A stretch of DNA of 64,000 nt from Stromatinia cepivora (lineage: Eukaryota; Ascomycota; Leotiomycetes; Helotiales; Sclerotiniaceae). The stretch spans positions 372,001 through 436,000 of the forward strand of contig RCTD01000026.1 in assembly GCA_014898415.1 (NCBI GenBank). The letters are read 5' to 3'. Of this stretch, positions 1 through 11,778 are shown in pieces (within the stretch, counting starts at the first letter, position 1; every line of letters starts with the position of its first letter). A program made the position numbers and the translations under genes. The notes under the pieces are model-generated. The model was not told the origin of the DNA. It saw nothing but the letters and a program-made list of their open reading frames with translations, and did no database searches.

Positions 1-1612
1 AAAGAAAATATTATTGGACCTTTTGACGAGAATCTATTAGTATCCGATATATTCCAAAATCTATCGATTTATAAAGAATCAAAAAAGAAGGAAATTAATG
101 ATTTAATAAAAAATGATGTATTCGAAATCATATAATAAATAAATATATTAAAAGGTATATAAATATTCAAATCAAGATTCATCGATGAAATCAAAAATGA
201 AGGTATTGAGAAGATATTCCTGAAATCGAGGTTTGTAGTCCAGGTATAGAATGATATAGAAAAGGGAATAGTATTAATATAATCGTTTACAATTCAATAA
301 ACAAATCAATATTTGATATTAAGTATTATAATTATTCTATAATCAATTATATAAATAACTTTGTATATTAGGGATATTATTCAAGTTTATATACAAGCAG
401 TATCCAATTTGGTATGATTGTTTTATATTCTATTATTTAAGGAAATGGAATTTACGAAGGGAATACTATTATAAATAATCAAATTATTATATAGTATACC
501 AGAGGCTGGAAATCATTGATTCGGCATTTATTACAATTACCATCTTACTGTACTCCAAATAACCCAATCAATTTACAATCTCTATCTAATATATATTAAA
601 CAGGAAAACGAAGCATTCGGATTAGTAGGATTTCAAACAGATAATACAATTATTATAACTAATAGAATATTCGCAAATAGAAAACAAAAAGAACTCGAAA
701 ATATGAAGTTTCTTATAAAAGATCGAAAAACCTTATTATCCAAGAATTCCCTCAAATTTAATGGAATTATTATTATCCAAACAAACAATAACTTCATTTA
801 TATCAATCAGGAAAAAACAATGTACGAATTTACAACTCATCAAAACACAATTAATCGATATTTATAATATAAGGGGCAAAATTCGAAAAAGTGTAATTTT
901 AAAGGACTAATATATTATTCAATATATAAAAAAAACTTATATTTCAATAATATATCAATTAAAAATATTATTCGCTTTTTTTTTTGTTGTTCAGATTATC
1001 AACTTTAAGGAGGAAAATATGAAATTGATGAATAAAATAATCTAATAACAAATAAACAATTCAATTAAAGGATTGAAATTTGTATTATTCGATTTCAATT
1101 CACTGAAATTAATAGTATTCATAGATACATTATTCATTAACAATCGAGATCTGTCCTTATAAATCGGATATATCATTATATTAATGGATAAGAATAATAA
1201 AGCGAATTTAATTCATTGATTATTTATCAAATACAAAAGAATCATTAGGAGTATATTAATATCGGAATTTTATAGTATGATTTTGGGATTCAATATTAGC
1301 GTAATATTCAAAAGTATTATCGAAAATATATTATCAAAGCAGAAAGTATTATTAGTTATATACATAAATTCGAAATCGCTTTATGATTATTTTACAAAAT
1401 TAAGTTCAATATAAAAGAAAAGATTGATGATTGATTTAATAGTTTTGTAATAATCGTATAAATAAAGGAAGATAATGGAAATCAAATGAATTGATGAAGA
1501 ATCTAATCTTACTGATACAATAACGAAGGCAAAACTATATTAGATTTTTAGAGATCTTGTAGAGAGCAATACAATTAAGGTTAAGGTTATAAAATGAATA
1601 GAAAAATCAGAA
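1..1612 (+). mobile_element. Copia-type LTR retrotransposon, 3' part of pol, RIP-degraded
   Basis: Reading the plus strand through many stop codons gives the end of a Copia polyprotein in the right order. The reverse transcriptase entry (SKKKEINDLIKNDVFEI-like) lies near 85-135, a middle RT segment (GLVGFQTDNT-like) near 610-840, RNase H (FIDTLFINNRDL-like) near 1070-1330, and the pol C-terminus (SNLTDTITKAK-like) near 1500-1545. The stops are spread throughout and the DNA is extremely AT-rich, as expected after repeat-induced point mutation. The 5' part lies outside the window. No LTR could be defined. It is the same family type as the minus-strand copy at 60.1-64 kb. Confidence 0.75.
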
Positions 1613-1639
1613 TGTAATAAAAAGAAAATAGTATAAATA

Positions 1640-3592
1640 TAGAAACCAAAGAACAAATACAAAACAAAAACTATTATAAACATATATTCAATTATCGGAT
1701 ATATAATCATTTCATATATAGATTGATTTGAACAAAGGAACAAAACAAAAGCTAAAATTAAAAAGAGTATTCATTTACTAGACATACATATTCCTGGAAT
1801 ATACGATACTTTGATTTTAAGAGAAATTACTAATATCAGAATATAAATTATATATATAATAAGGATGATAAAGATAATAAAAATAGTAAGGATAGTAAAG
1901 ATAATAAGGATCATATGAGTACTAATACTTGCACTAATATTTCGGTATACATCATTATATAGATCTTTACCCTTTATAGATTCTAGCTCTCTAAGCAAAT
2001 CAAAACGTATTAACAGTTCTATACGTTCGTTGATGAACCTCACTTCCCCGTGTACAGTTGTCCCGACACCTTTTACTCTATACAATTGGATATTAGCATT
2101 AACTATATACATAAATACAACCTTAAAAAGCTTCTAAATGATATCGGGATCCTATTTGAAGCGAAACTCTAATTTGAAATAACAAAGAGTTTTAATCATA
2201 TATAGCGTCTTTATTTTATTCCCTATAAATTACATCAATATAAATAGCATAAAGACTTACTTTGATTCGATACTGTAAATAGTAATATTCTTATTTATAA
2301 AATAAATACCGGCTTTTTCGAAAGATTTCAGGATATTATAAATAATAATAGATTGAGTCTAAACAACCTTAAATATCATTCAAAAGTTACATTTCGATAT
2401 TCCAACGATACCTCCACTTTTGTATATTAGATTATTAAGTTTTATATCATAATTCATCGAAAAAAAAAGGAAGTAGTCTATATCAAGAGGTTGAAATTAA
2501 TATATAAAGTAAAAAAAGAGAATCAATAAAATGATCTTTAATTCATCGCATTTCGATATAAATTCTATATTCATATAACTAGAATAATCATCTACAATCA
2601 ATAAACAATATCCTTTCCCTACTTTTGAACAAATATAACATTGAAAGACCTTATTAAGCCAAATAAAGCCGAATACATTCGACAACCATCCATTACTTAA
2701 AGCTCCGAAATAAACCTGATCCTTCATTTCTATCTCATCAACCCATATATCCTATAAATCTCCAGATTCCCCTTTATAAATTAGAATAGATAGAATAGCT
2801 ATACCATCGGCACATATATATACTAAAAGAATGATAAACTTTTTCGATTCATCCTATTTAACTTTCGTAGCTCTATTACAATCATATACATTAGTATTCA
2901 TTATCCTTTTCATAATTTTCCCTAGATTAATCATAAAGCCCTTTTCATCCCAATTGTATATATTCTTAAATAATATATTATATTTTGTGATTATTTTTAT
3001 CAACTAAATAAAAAAAAAAGGGGTATTAGTATAACTCTTTTAAATAATAAAATTCAATAACAATACAAAATAATTCAAACTAAATCATAAAAATACTCAA
3101 ATATAATAACATTATCAGTTTTTATACACAAATTATCAATATATTGAAAATATTGACTTTGAAAATGTATTTTATACTTTTTCACGAAATTTGCCGTTCA
3201 ATTCTTTCCTAAAAAGTGGTCTATGATTTCTTCCGCAAGGTTTTTGATTATACAACTTGTAAAAGGTATAAATCTTTATATCAATTTGTTAATTTAATCG
3301 ATTAAAGTTTTTTTTTATTCTTTTAAAAGAGATTGGTGAGTTTTAGCATATATAATACTATAGGAGATGGTTTTGTTTTTATAACGCCAAAAGAATGTTA
3401 AACGATTGATTTTGAAGAAATTTATTATTTAAGTATATTTAAGGTACTTTTCCCTTTAATTTGAACTAATGCAAACTCTATACAGGCCTCTGAAGGTATA
3501 TCGTCACTATATCCGTCCATAGTGGTTGATATTTTATAAAATTAAAAGTGCGTGCAAGATATAGGGTCGTGCACGATGTAGGGAAATCGGTT
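1640..3592 (-). mobile_element. pogo/Fot-type Tc1-mariner DNA transposon, RIP-degraded
   Basis: On the minus strand a DDE_1-type (pogo/Fot1) transposase is readable through stops. The block near 2950-2860 resembles the DEKGF...GLG...RIM region, followed by ICADG near 2820 and YKGESGDL near 2775, then NGW...WL near 2690-2650 and the catalytic block LLIVDDYSSY near 2600, which in relatives is usually DGH/DGHSSH-like. A C-terminal piece is visible at 2110-1900. The end at 3549-3592 carries two tandem copies of a 17-bp unit beginning CGTGCA, and the same terminal sequence recurs at 13.96 and 18.6 kb. The total of about 1.95 kb fits Fot-like elements. The left end was not recognised, so that boundary is a guess. 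Confidence 0.65.
3549..3592. repeat. Terminal inverted repeat of the pogo/Fot-like family
   Basis: It is composed of two 17-bp direct units (CGTGCAAGATATAGGGT and CGTGCACGATGTAGGGA) followed by AATCGGTTA. Nearly the same sequence is found, interrupted by an LTR element, at 15236-15253 plus 18581-18610, and inverted at about 13957-13990. The final TA fits the TA target site of Tc1/mariner elements. It marks a sharp change from AT-rich DNA to normal gene-rich DNA. Confidence 0.7.
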
Positions 3593-3777
3593 ACCTCATC
3601 ACGTGAACTTGAAGAAGTTAAGATTATTGGACTTATTTTCAAGGCGCCAATTACTATCGCGAACTTTTGCCCCGCTAAGATTTTCCTCCACAAATCGAAA
3701 TATTCAACGAATTCATTGTTGTAGATTTGAACCTTTTCCTGCCTTTCATATCTCAACATCAATCTTTCGCCGCAATC

Positions 3778-5675
3778 ATGGCACCCATGTCACTCTCAGA
3801 TATCATCTCTGCGCTCCCATCAGAGGACTCATGGGGACCATCAACCACATCAGAAACCACATTAAATGGAGTTCCTTACGCCCCATACTCTAAAGGCGAT
3901 AAATTAGGTCGCATGGCAGATTGGACAGCTGAAGGAAAAGATGGAAGAGATGGCAGAGGTGGGAGACAACAGTACAATCGAAACTACAGAGGTGCGATCT
4001 ATACCTCAAAATCTATCTACTATTTATTTGCAATTTATTCAACATTTATTTGCGAAATCTAGGTTTGATCTGGTTTCTTTGTGCTAATATATTTTTGCCC
4101 AATAGATCAACAAGTTTACGGCGCTGGAACTTCCTCATTATTCGCAGTCCAACTCGCCGAGGACGAATCTACCTTCTCTGTTGTTAGCAACACCCGCGAT
4201 TCTACCAAGACCCGCTTTGGACGTGGAGGAACTTTCACTCGAGGACGTGGACAACGTGGTGGAAGAGCTGATACCCGTGGTGGCAGAGGTCAATTCCAAC
4301 GAGTTGGAGGACGAGGTGGACAGCAAGGTTACAGCAGCTACGATACCCGAGGTGGAAGAGGTGGTGCTCGAGGTGGAAGAAAGTTTGGCTGGAAAGATTA
4401 CGACAAGCCACAAAGAAATCGCGATGCCTCTGTTAACATTAAGCCTGACTGGAAGATGTTGGAGGAGATTGATTTCAACCGTCTGGCTAAGCTTAACCTC
4501 GATACAGATGATGGAGAAGATATCGATAGTTATGGTTTCCTTTACTACTACGATCGAACATTCGACAAGCAACCTGTCAAGGCTACCGAAAGAAAGCTCA
4601 ACGTGGTCGATCGCGCTTCGTACAACGTTACTACATCTTCAGATCCTGTCATTCAAGAACTTGCCGAGAAGGATGAGGCTACAATTTTCGCAACAGACAG
4701 CATTCTCTCCATGCTTATGTGCTCTCCTCGATCAGTCTATCCTTGGGATATCGTTATCGTTCGACAAGGCAACAAAGTCTTCCTCGACAAGAGGGACAAC
4801 GCAACACTCGATATGGTTACCGTTAACGAGAATGCTGCTGATGCTCCAATGGATGCCTCAGAGGGTAGCAAGGACGCTATTAACCAGCCAAGTGCTTTGG
4901 CTGAGGAAGCTACATACATCAACCACAACTTCGCAAACCAAGTCATGAAGGAGAGCGATAGTCAAAAGGTAGAAATGGAGCACGAGAATCCATTCTACAA
5001 CCCTTCAGAAGAGACCGACCCACCTGCCAGTAAAGCATACAAATACCGTAAATTCGATCTTTCTTTGAACGACGAAGATCCAGTTCACTTGGTTGTCCGA
5101 ACTGAGATTGATGCCGTTTCAAAGAATGCCATCAGTGGAGAAGATCAATACTTGACTGTCAAGGCTCTTAACGAGTTTGACTCCAAGGCACAAGGAAGTG
5201 GAGGTGCATTGGACTGGAGGACAAAGTTGGTCAGTCAACGTGGTGCCGTTGTTGCAACTGAAATGAAGAACAACAGCTGCAAGCTTGCAAGATGGACAGT
5301 CCAAAGTATCATCGCCAAGGCCGATGTTATGAAGCTTGGGTATGTGTTTGCTACTTTTATGATCACTATTTTATACTAATTCTCGATAGATTTGTTTCCC
5401 GTGCAAACCCAAAGCTCAACGATCGTCATGTAATTCTCGGGGTTATTGGATGGAAGCCACGTGATTTTGCCTCGCAAATGAACTTATCTCTATCCAACGG
5501 TTGGGGGATTGTTCGTACCATTGTTGATATGTGCTTAAAGCGTGAAGAGGGCAAGTACGTACTTGTCAAGGATCCCAACAAGCCAATCTTGAGACTGTAC
5601 CAAGTCCCAGCTGGTAGTTTCGAGGATGATGGAGAAGGTGATGTAATTGAGGAGAATGTTGAGGAGGAAGATTAG
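3778..5675 (+). CDS. eIF3d: Eukaryotic translation initiation factor 3 subunit D
   Basis: Subunit D of the eIF3 complex, which in other eukaryotes contacts the mRNA cap and helps recruit mRNA to the 40S subunit. There are three exons, 3778-3991, 4106-5339 and 5390-5675, joined in frame by GT-AG introns, giving 577 residues, the normal size for fungal eIF3d. The start MAPMSLSDI follows CAATC and is the first ATG that opens the conserved N-terminus. Recognisable blocks are [13 protein letters not shown] across the first splice junction, an arginine-glycine-rich stretch at about residues 105-160, [19 protein letters not shown] sequence after it, and the core ending [18 protein letters not shown]...[15 protein letters not shown]. 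The tail is acidic ([16 protein letters not shown]). The gene starts about 190 bp from a transposon terminus and is otherwise intact. Confidence 0.96.
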
Positions 5676-6627
5676 AGTAAACTGTGGTTGCACACAAAAG
5701 TATTCAGCGTTCAATGGTTATGGGCTGGGCTGAGCTGAGCCTCATGGAGTTATGATAATACGCATGCAACGTAGATGACCAATCAAATATGTTATTTTTG
5801 ATAGGTTTGGGATAAACTTTTTCTCATTTATATCCTTCATCAACCACAAACTTTGTCAACCACAAACTGGCAAATTCTTTTGGATCTTCGGGTCGGTATA
5901 TCTATGGAGGATGATCGGATTAAAAATGGATCGGTCCCCCTTTGTTATGTTGTCTATGGGGCTAGACCAAGTATAGTAATTGGTCCCACCAATCAAATCG
6001 ATTGTTGATTCATTATATAATTTATAGGGGGTAACGCATTCTTGTCCGTACACCGCGAGCCGCGAGATCCCCAAGTGTAAATTTCTCAAATAATTTATTA
6101 AACTTTCATTGTTGTTCAAAATCGTTTCCACTGCAAAAAACGAGTCGGTAATCAATTACTCAATACAGCGAAGAGATTCTCCACTATGTAGAAATAGAGA
6201 TTCAATCTCTCCACAATGCTTTATAGGAATTCGGTATTTTTGACATCGGAATTAGAAGTAGGAAATGGACATAGGAAATGGACTCGGAAATGGACATAGG
6301 AAATGGACAATATCGCCAGGTTGTATACTCCGTAAAAAGATGCGGATTCTGTGGATCTTTTATTAATATAGATAGTTGGACTTGTGGTTGCTATTCTATA
6401 TAATAATACTCCAGGAAGTCCTCCGTTTCTAGATTCATTTCCCATATCGAATCTCAGTTACAACTAGGCGACTCTGACACAAAGAAGCAAAGCTACCCCT
6501 CATCTCAAGAATTGATATTGAAAGATCTTTCAAATCAATCGTATATAATACTTCAGCTCTCGCACAGATTTTAGACGCCCAATCTATACAATTATCCTCT
6601 CTCTTGCAAACAATAGCGAAGAACAAA
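5676..6627. other. Intergenic, no gene seen
   Basis: No convincing coding sequence lies here. A short imperfect tandem repeat built from GGAAATGGACATA occurs at about 6258-6310. The last 150 bases are presumably the promoter and 5' UTR of the dehydrogenase gene. Confidence 0.6.
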
Positions 6628-7709
6628 ATGAGTCAAAATATAGACCCCCATGCTTACACTACGCCTTGCTCCATCACAAAAGCTGTTTATCGAGATCCTT
6701 ACTGGGCTATTGATTCTAAAAACCCATCGAATATTCAATCTGGTAAGATCATTATCATCACAGGGGCTAGTTCTGGCATTGGAGCTGTGAGTACTTCCTT
6801 TCCTGTATACTCCGACATAGCGTCTGCGTTTTCAAATCCAATCATCTAATACCAAATAAGGCAGCAGCAAAAGTCTGGGCCGAAGCACATGCATCCGGTA
6901 TCGTACTCGCAGCTCGTGGAGTCCCAGCTATAGATTCCCTTATCGAGGAACTTCAACCAGTTAGTCCTGAAACCAAGTTTCTAGCTGTAAAAGTCGATAT
7001 TGCAAATGAAGAAGATGTGAAAAATCTTTACAAAACCGTACAAGAGGAATTTGGAAGACATGCAGATGTATTGTTGAATAATGCAGGATATGTGCAAGAT
7101 ACTCCGTTGATTGGAGAAATGGAACCAAGTACTTGGTGGAAAACATTCGTGAGTACTTCTTGCATCTCGGGCTTAGTTACAATGAGATGATTGAAAGAAG
7201 TGAAAACTAATTTTGACGAAACCTAGGAAATTAATCTCAAAGGTCTCTATCAAATGACCCACCACTACATCGCATCTCAACCCACCCCCAAAACTCCCAC
7301 CGGCACAATCATCACCGTCAGCTCTGGACGCGCCAGTTTCACCACCGCCGGCGGCTCCGCCTACAATATCTCCAAACTAGCCGAACAACGTTTTTCCGAA
7401 CATCTATCCGTTGAATATCCCTCTCTCCGCGTTTTTACCACCATGCCTGGCATCGCGGCGACGAAAATGGTGCCCGAGTATCTTAAGCCTTATGCTCTTG
7501 ATCATGTGGAATTGACGGGTATGTTGGCGCTTTACTTGGTGCAGGAGAGGGCGGATTATTTGAAGGGGAGTATGGTGGGGGTTAATTGGGATGTGGAGGA
7601 GTTGGAGGAATATAAAAAAGAGATTGTGGAGAAGAAGCTACTGCAGACTACTTGGATGCCGCTTTTGCCCATTAATGGTGGGAAGGGGTTGGCTGGTTTG
7701 AGGAATTAG
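6628..7709 (+). CDS. Short-chain dehydrogenase/reductase (classical SDR)
   Basis: NAD(P)-dependent oxidoreductase of the classical SDR superfamily; the substrate is unknown. Exons are 6628-6786, 6861-7148 and 7227-7709, all phase-0 junctions, giving 309 residues. The ATG at 6628 (ACAAAATGAG) is preferred. Visible motifs are the nucleotide-binding TGASSGIG at residues 45-52 split from AAAKVW by intron 1, the NNAG motif at about 126-129, the catalytic serine in VSSGR near 181, and YNISK with Tyr195 and Lys199. A PG motif follows in TTMPGIAATKM. The roughly 35-residue N-terminal extension before the Rossmann fold shows no clear targeting signal. It is not linked to an obvious pathway by its neighbours. 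Confidence 0.9.
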
Positions 7710-8144
7710 TGATTAGAGGTTGGCGAGATGGAAGCGAGTGGAGTGAGGAAAGATTTGTTCGGATTAGGTGTTAATTTACGTTTATAATTTAAGAATAATA
7801 AAAAAATACATGCGAAAGAAACCCTCTCGTTCCTAAAATGAGAAAATAAGAAGCTCTTAATTGATGTTTACTATATCTACATCCACTTTAGTCTTACACC
7901 CCACAATCCATCAGCCACTCCTCATGACATCCAGTTGCTGTCAGATCTTCAATATACAACCAATCACACAAGCAAATACGAATGTAGTGACTATCAAGAC
8001 GATAGTAGTGCAAAAATAACAATAGCATTCACTCTACCATTCTATACTCTTCCCTTCCTCCCTTCCTCCACTCATCCCCTCATCCCCCAAACTCAAACCA
8101 CCCCAAACCAGCTCAGCTCAGCTCACAAACAAACAAACCAAACA
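7710..8144. other. Intergenic with pyrimidine-rich promoter tract
   Basis: No gene. A strongly C/T-rich tract at about 8031-8105 and CAGCT repeats at 8109-8125 precede the next start codon, a common arrangement in fungal promoters. Confidence 0.5.
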
Positions 8145-8402
8145 ATGAACGATCCCCCACCACCCTACACATCCCGTCCACCCTCCTACACCGAAAGAAC
8201 ACCCCTCCTAAATCTCCATTTACCAACCGAGCCCCGTCCATATCATACCCCTGTTCCTCGATCAGAAGATGCGTCGAGATTCGGAATGAGGACTGCTACT
8301 TGTATTTCGGTTTTTGTTGTTTTGTTGGTGGGTGGGTTTTATATTGTTCTTTTCGGGGTGGTGCTGGTGGGGATTTTTTGGCCGGGGTGCGGTGGTTGGT
8401 AG
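8145..8402 (+). CDS. Small single-pass membrane protein with PPxY and dileucine motifs
   Basis: Intronless 85-residue reading frame starting in a good context (AAACAATGAAC). The N-terminus carries PPPY (residues 5-8) and PPSY (12-15), both PPxY motifs of the type bound by WW domains of Nedd4/Rsp5 ubiquitin ligases, then ERTPLL (17-22), an acidic dileucine signal of the [DE]xxxL[LI] type. A hydrophobic segment at about 51-78 is the single membrane span, and only a few residues follow it. Motif order, spacing and the GFY...G-hydrophobic end of the span match the first 80 residues of the gene product directly downstream, so the two probably share origin. It could be a functional short anchor protein or the remnant of a truncated tandem copy. 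Expression is unproven. Confidence 0.6.
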   Translation: MNDPPPPYTSRPPSYTERTPLLNLHLPTEPRPYHTPVPRSEDASRFGMRTATCISVFVVLLVGGFYIVLFGVVLVGIFWPGCGGW

Positions 8403-8975
8403 GAGGGTAGATTTTGTGGAGTGAGACACTGGTACGCATGGCAAACCAGGATATTTTCGACTTCCCGTACCCTCAAATCTGACTGTAGCCACAGCAAGCC
8501 AGGACGAAGAGAGGGGTGAAGATGGATTGTTCGAGGAAGGATTCTGGAATGCGTGTTTTGGTGGGATTTTGGAGGTTAGAAATCGGATTTCTTGATACTT
8601 ACATTACAATATCGGGGAATACTTACCAGCGTACAAGATTCACAATAGATGAACCACTATCATCATCTAAACGCCTAAGACGATAATCATTTTCTGAGTA
8701 TGCCTTGTTGAAAAGATAACTGTGCCACAAGAAGCGCATAAGCATGGCGTCCAATCCAATCTTGTGTTATCCCATCCTCATACCCTGTTCTATGCAAGCC
8801 GCCGCATAAGAGGTTATCGTGTCGGGCACATAATCAATTCACCACCTGTGAATGTTCAGCCTTATTTTGAAATGTTTCTCTTCTAGAGCTTCAAACACAA
8901 CTTGGGTAAAACGATATTACAAACTCGACTCAACTATTCTTGAGATATAACAGCTACAATAATATCAAAGCAAAT
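8403..8975. other. Intergenic, no gene seen
   Basis: No open frame here resembles the flavoprotein domain that would be expected if the upstream small gene were a full duplicate. The stretch holds the 3' end of the small gene and the promoter of the next gene. Confidence 0.5.
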
Positions 8976-10885
8976 ATGACCAGCAAAATAGGCAAGGCTG
9001 CACCACCACCACCATATACTGCCGGAAGTCTTCCAAGATATTCGGAATTATCACCTCTAATCCCTAGACCTCCCGAGTATCGTCTATCAGGTTTCCAAGA
9101 TACAAAGAACAATAAGGAAAACTTTGGCAAAATTCTACTTTCCTACGTCTCCGGCGCATTAATTTTCGTATTCTTCATTTTTGGGTTTTATAATGTCATC
9201 TTGCGGGGCATACTTGTCGACAGAGACGATCCGGAGATCAAAGTCGTAAATTTCAAAGTTGGAATTATTGGTGCTGGACCTGCGGGTATTGCTGCTGCTC
9301 AAGGTGTTAGAGATGGGGTTTCTGCTTTGGGTAGAAAATTCAAGGATCGAAATGTTGATGTTCAAGTTGAGATTATTATTTATGAAGAGAAAAATAGAAT
9401 TGGTGGGAGGATGGTGGTTGAGGGTTCTAGTGGTATGGAGATTGAGGTGGAAGATGTAGCTGGTGGAGCATTTGATGCGGATTTATTGGATATTATTGGT
9501 GGAATGACAGATTTGGAGAAGAAAGAGAATTTGGTTGCTGAGAGCGAGGATATTGGAATGGGGAAGGTTGGATAGTAAGTTCACTCTTCTTTTGTTTGTA
9601 TCAAAGTAATATGTTCATATGATGAATTCGCATAACTGACATTCATAGTTTCGATACAAATCACATCATCACCGAAACATATCGACCTTATGCTACCACT
9701 CCCTGGAACCACTACATTTTCCTCGTTTGGAAATATGGCACTTCCGTTTGGCGTGCTCCAAAGATTCCAATCGGCACCATGAAATCCTTTAATACTTTCA
9801 TCCGCACTATGAATAACGGACGCAGTTGGATATCCTCGGTTAAAGAAATGATTTTCGAAATGTCACAGCAGCACGCATACCCATCATTCAGCGTTCCTGC
9901 GACCGAACGGCTGGAAAAGAACGGAATTGGAAATAGCTACATAAGAGATATACTAGCACCACAAGTTCGACGTCATACCGGACAATCAATTGAACAAATA
10001 AGTGATCTAGCACTTAGTATGGCTCTTAATAGAGAAGAGATGGGTTCTCAAAAAGCTGTGAATAGTGGAATCTTTCAAATGATGATGGAAAAATCTTTAA
10101 AAGAAAGTAAAGCAAAACTACGCCTTGGAGCAAAAGTCACAAAAGCTCGATGGGAAGAAGTCATGGAAGATTATGAGACATGGTTAATAGAATTGGAAAA
10201 CGCCACAAATAAAGATGAACTTCCAACGGTCGAAATTCTGGATAAATTAATCATCGCGGCACCATCTAACTACATGGAACTTTTAGGTGAATCAAAGGAT
10301 CATGAATCGATATTCAATCTTGATGTTAGTCAAGATATTGAATATCAGCCGGTGTATATCACATTTTTCATAACTTCTTCACTACTTACATCTACTTCCT
10401 TAAAAGATGGATCATCTGCTCCTTTACCCGTCCAACTCCTCCCTATAATCGATACAACCCAACCCCTAAACTCAACCCACAACACCATCATCGAACTCAC
10501 CCTCCTCCGACCCCTCAACCCCTTTCCATCCCATCAAACCCCTGGTCCCCCCCAATCAATATCAACAACAAAATATCTCTACCGCCTCCTCACCTCCACC
10601 CCCCTACCCCACACCTCCCTATACACCACCCTCAAACTCCAAGAAAACACCATAGAAATAGAAACTTGGACACAACATAAAATTCCATATGCGTATCCAG
10701 TAATGCAACCACAGTTTCCGAAAAATGTTGATGGGGAGTTTCAATTGGGGAATCATGTTTGGAGGACGAATGCAGCGGAGGGGGTATGGGGGAGTGAGGT
10801 GGAAGTGGCGTGGTGCGTGGGGAGGTTGGTGGGGAGGAATGTTGGGAGGGGGTTGGAGGGGGAGGTCGAGGGGAGGTTGAAGTAA
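8976..10885 (+). CDS. Membrane-anchored prenylcysteine-lyase-like FAD protein
   Basis: Two exons, 8976-9574 and 9649-10885, give 611 residues. The N-terminal 50 residues hold PPPY (11-14), ELSPLI (24-29, acidic dileucine) and PPEY (32-35), followed by a membrane span at about 53-76 with a basic flank on the N-side, predicting a type II orientation. After it comes an FAD-binding beta-alpha-beta unit with GAGPAG at 99-104 and an acidic residue about 35 positions later, then GGR. The C-terminal half contains the YIRDILAPQVRRHTGQS block, resembling the prenylcysteine lyase domain. In animals and plants such enzymes oxidatively cleave prenylcysteines in the lysosome or vacuole. The membrane anchor with sorting signals agrees with a vacuolar location. 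The fit is divergent, so substrate assignment is tentative. Confidence 0.72.
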
Positions 10886-11600
10886 CTCGAGATGAAGGAG
10901 GGGGAGGGGAAGGTTTAGATGGGGGAGATTGAGGGGGGATGTATGATGATTTTGTGGAGGGGATAGGGAGTTGGGGTATGAACAAAGGTGAGAACTTGGG
11001 CAGGATTGATTTAAGTTAATGGAATGGTTTGGGCTTCGCTTGGGTTGATTTATTACAAGTTAATACCGGGAATGAGACTATGATTAACTATCTATATATG
11101 AATATATGAATATAACGATGAATAAATAATCTTACTTATATTTTCGTAATAACCGTACTCAGAAATTTAATACCAACTATAATACCCAAATATAATCTAT
11201 AAATTCATCTTTCCCTTCCCTTCCCTTCCCTTCCCTTCCCCCTTTCTACACAAAAAAAAAAAAAAAAAAAAAAAATTTACTTTAATCAAATCGAAATAAT
11301 TCACTTACTTTTTGATGAAAATCATAAATAACTTACAATCTTGAAAAATTAAAGAATTGAAAAATGAAAAAGTTGAAAACTTAAAAGCTTTTCCAAAACA
11401 CTACCAACTGAAAAAGATTCTAATAACTTTTTTGGAATAATATAAATTGAAATCCTGATTTTCAATAAATAGAATTTAAAAACCCTCATTTTAATACTAC
11501 ACAGATCAGTTATTCATTGTTTTCGCGCTTCTGTGAGAGGAAGCTCAGATTCATTCTTGGGGTGGGATTCGGTGTAACCTTCTACTATTGAATCTAACAG
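10886..11600. other. Intergenic with simple repeats
   Basis: No gene. It contains a CCCTT array at about 11211-11240 and an uninterrupted run of 24 A at 11252-11275. AT content rises towards the right. Confidence 0.5.
11211..11275. repeat. CCCTT microsatellite and poly-A run
   Basis: About five to six copies of CCCTT are followed within 12 bases by 24 A residues. The A run could be the tail of an old retroposition event, but no retroposed sequence is visible beside it. Confidence 0.7.
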
Positions 11601-11616
11601 GAACAGATCCAGATCA

Positions 11617-11652
11617 ATGCCATTTCAATCCTTGGTACCCAGTGAGTTCTCT
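11617..11652 (+). other. First-exon-like fragment shared with 20785
   Basis: ATGCCATTTC..TC.TTGGTAC followed by AGTGAGTTCTC resembles a short first exon (MPFxSLV) and 5' splice site. Nearly the same string recurs at 20785-20820. No downstream exon was recognised at either place. Confidence 0.35.
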
Positions 11653-11778
11653 TAATTTAACCTTATTAACAATTTCAGTATTGTTGAGAGCATTGAAGTT
11701 ATAGTATTTGAAGATTTCATCTGTAGCGATATATGCGCCACTACATGTACGTCGCACCTAAACCTTCCCTGTGCTATA

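Noticed and set aside
4138..4948. Long reading frames overlapping eIF3d in other frames
   Set aside because: They are shadows of the strongly coding, RGG-rich eIF3d exon.
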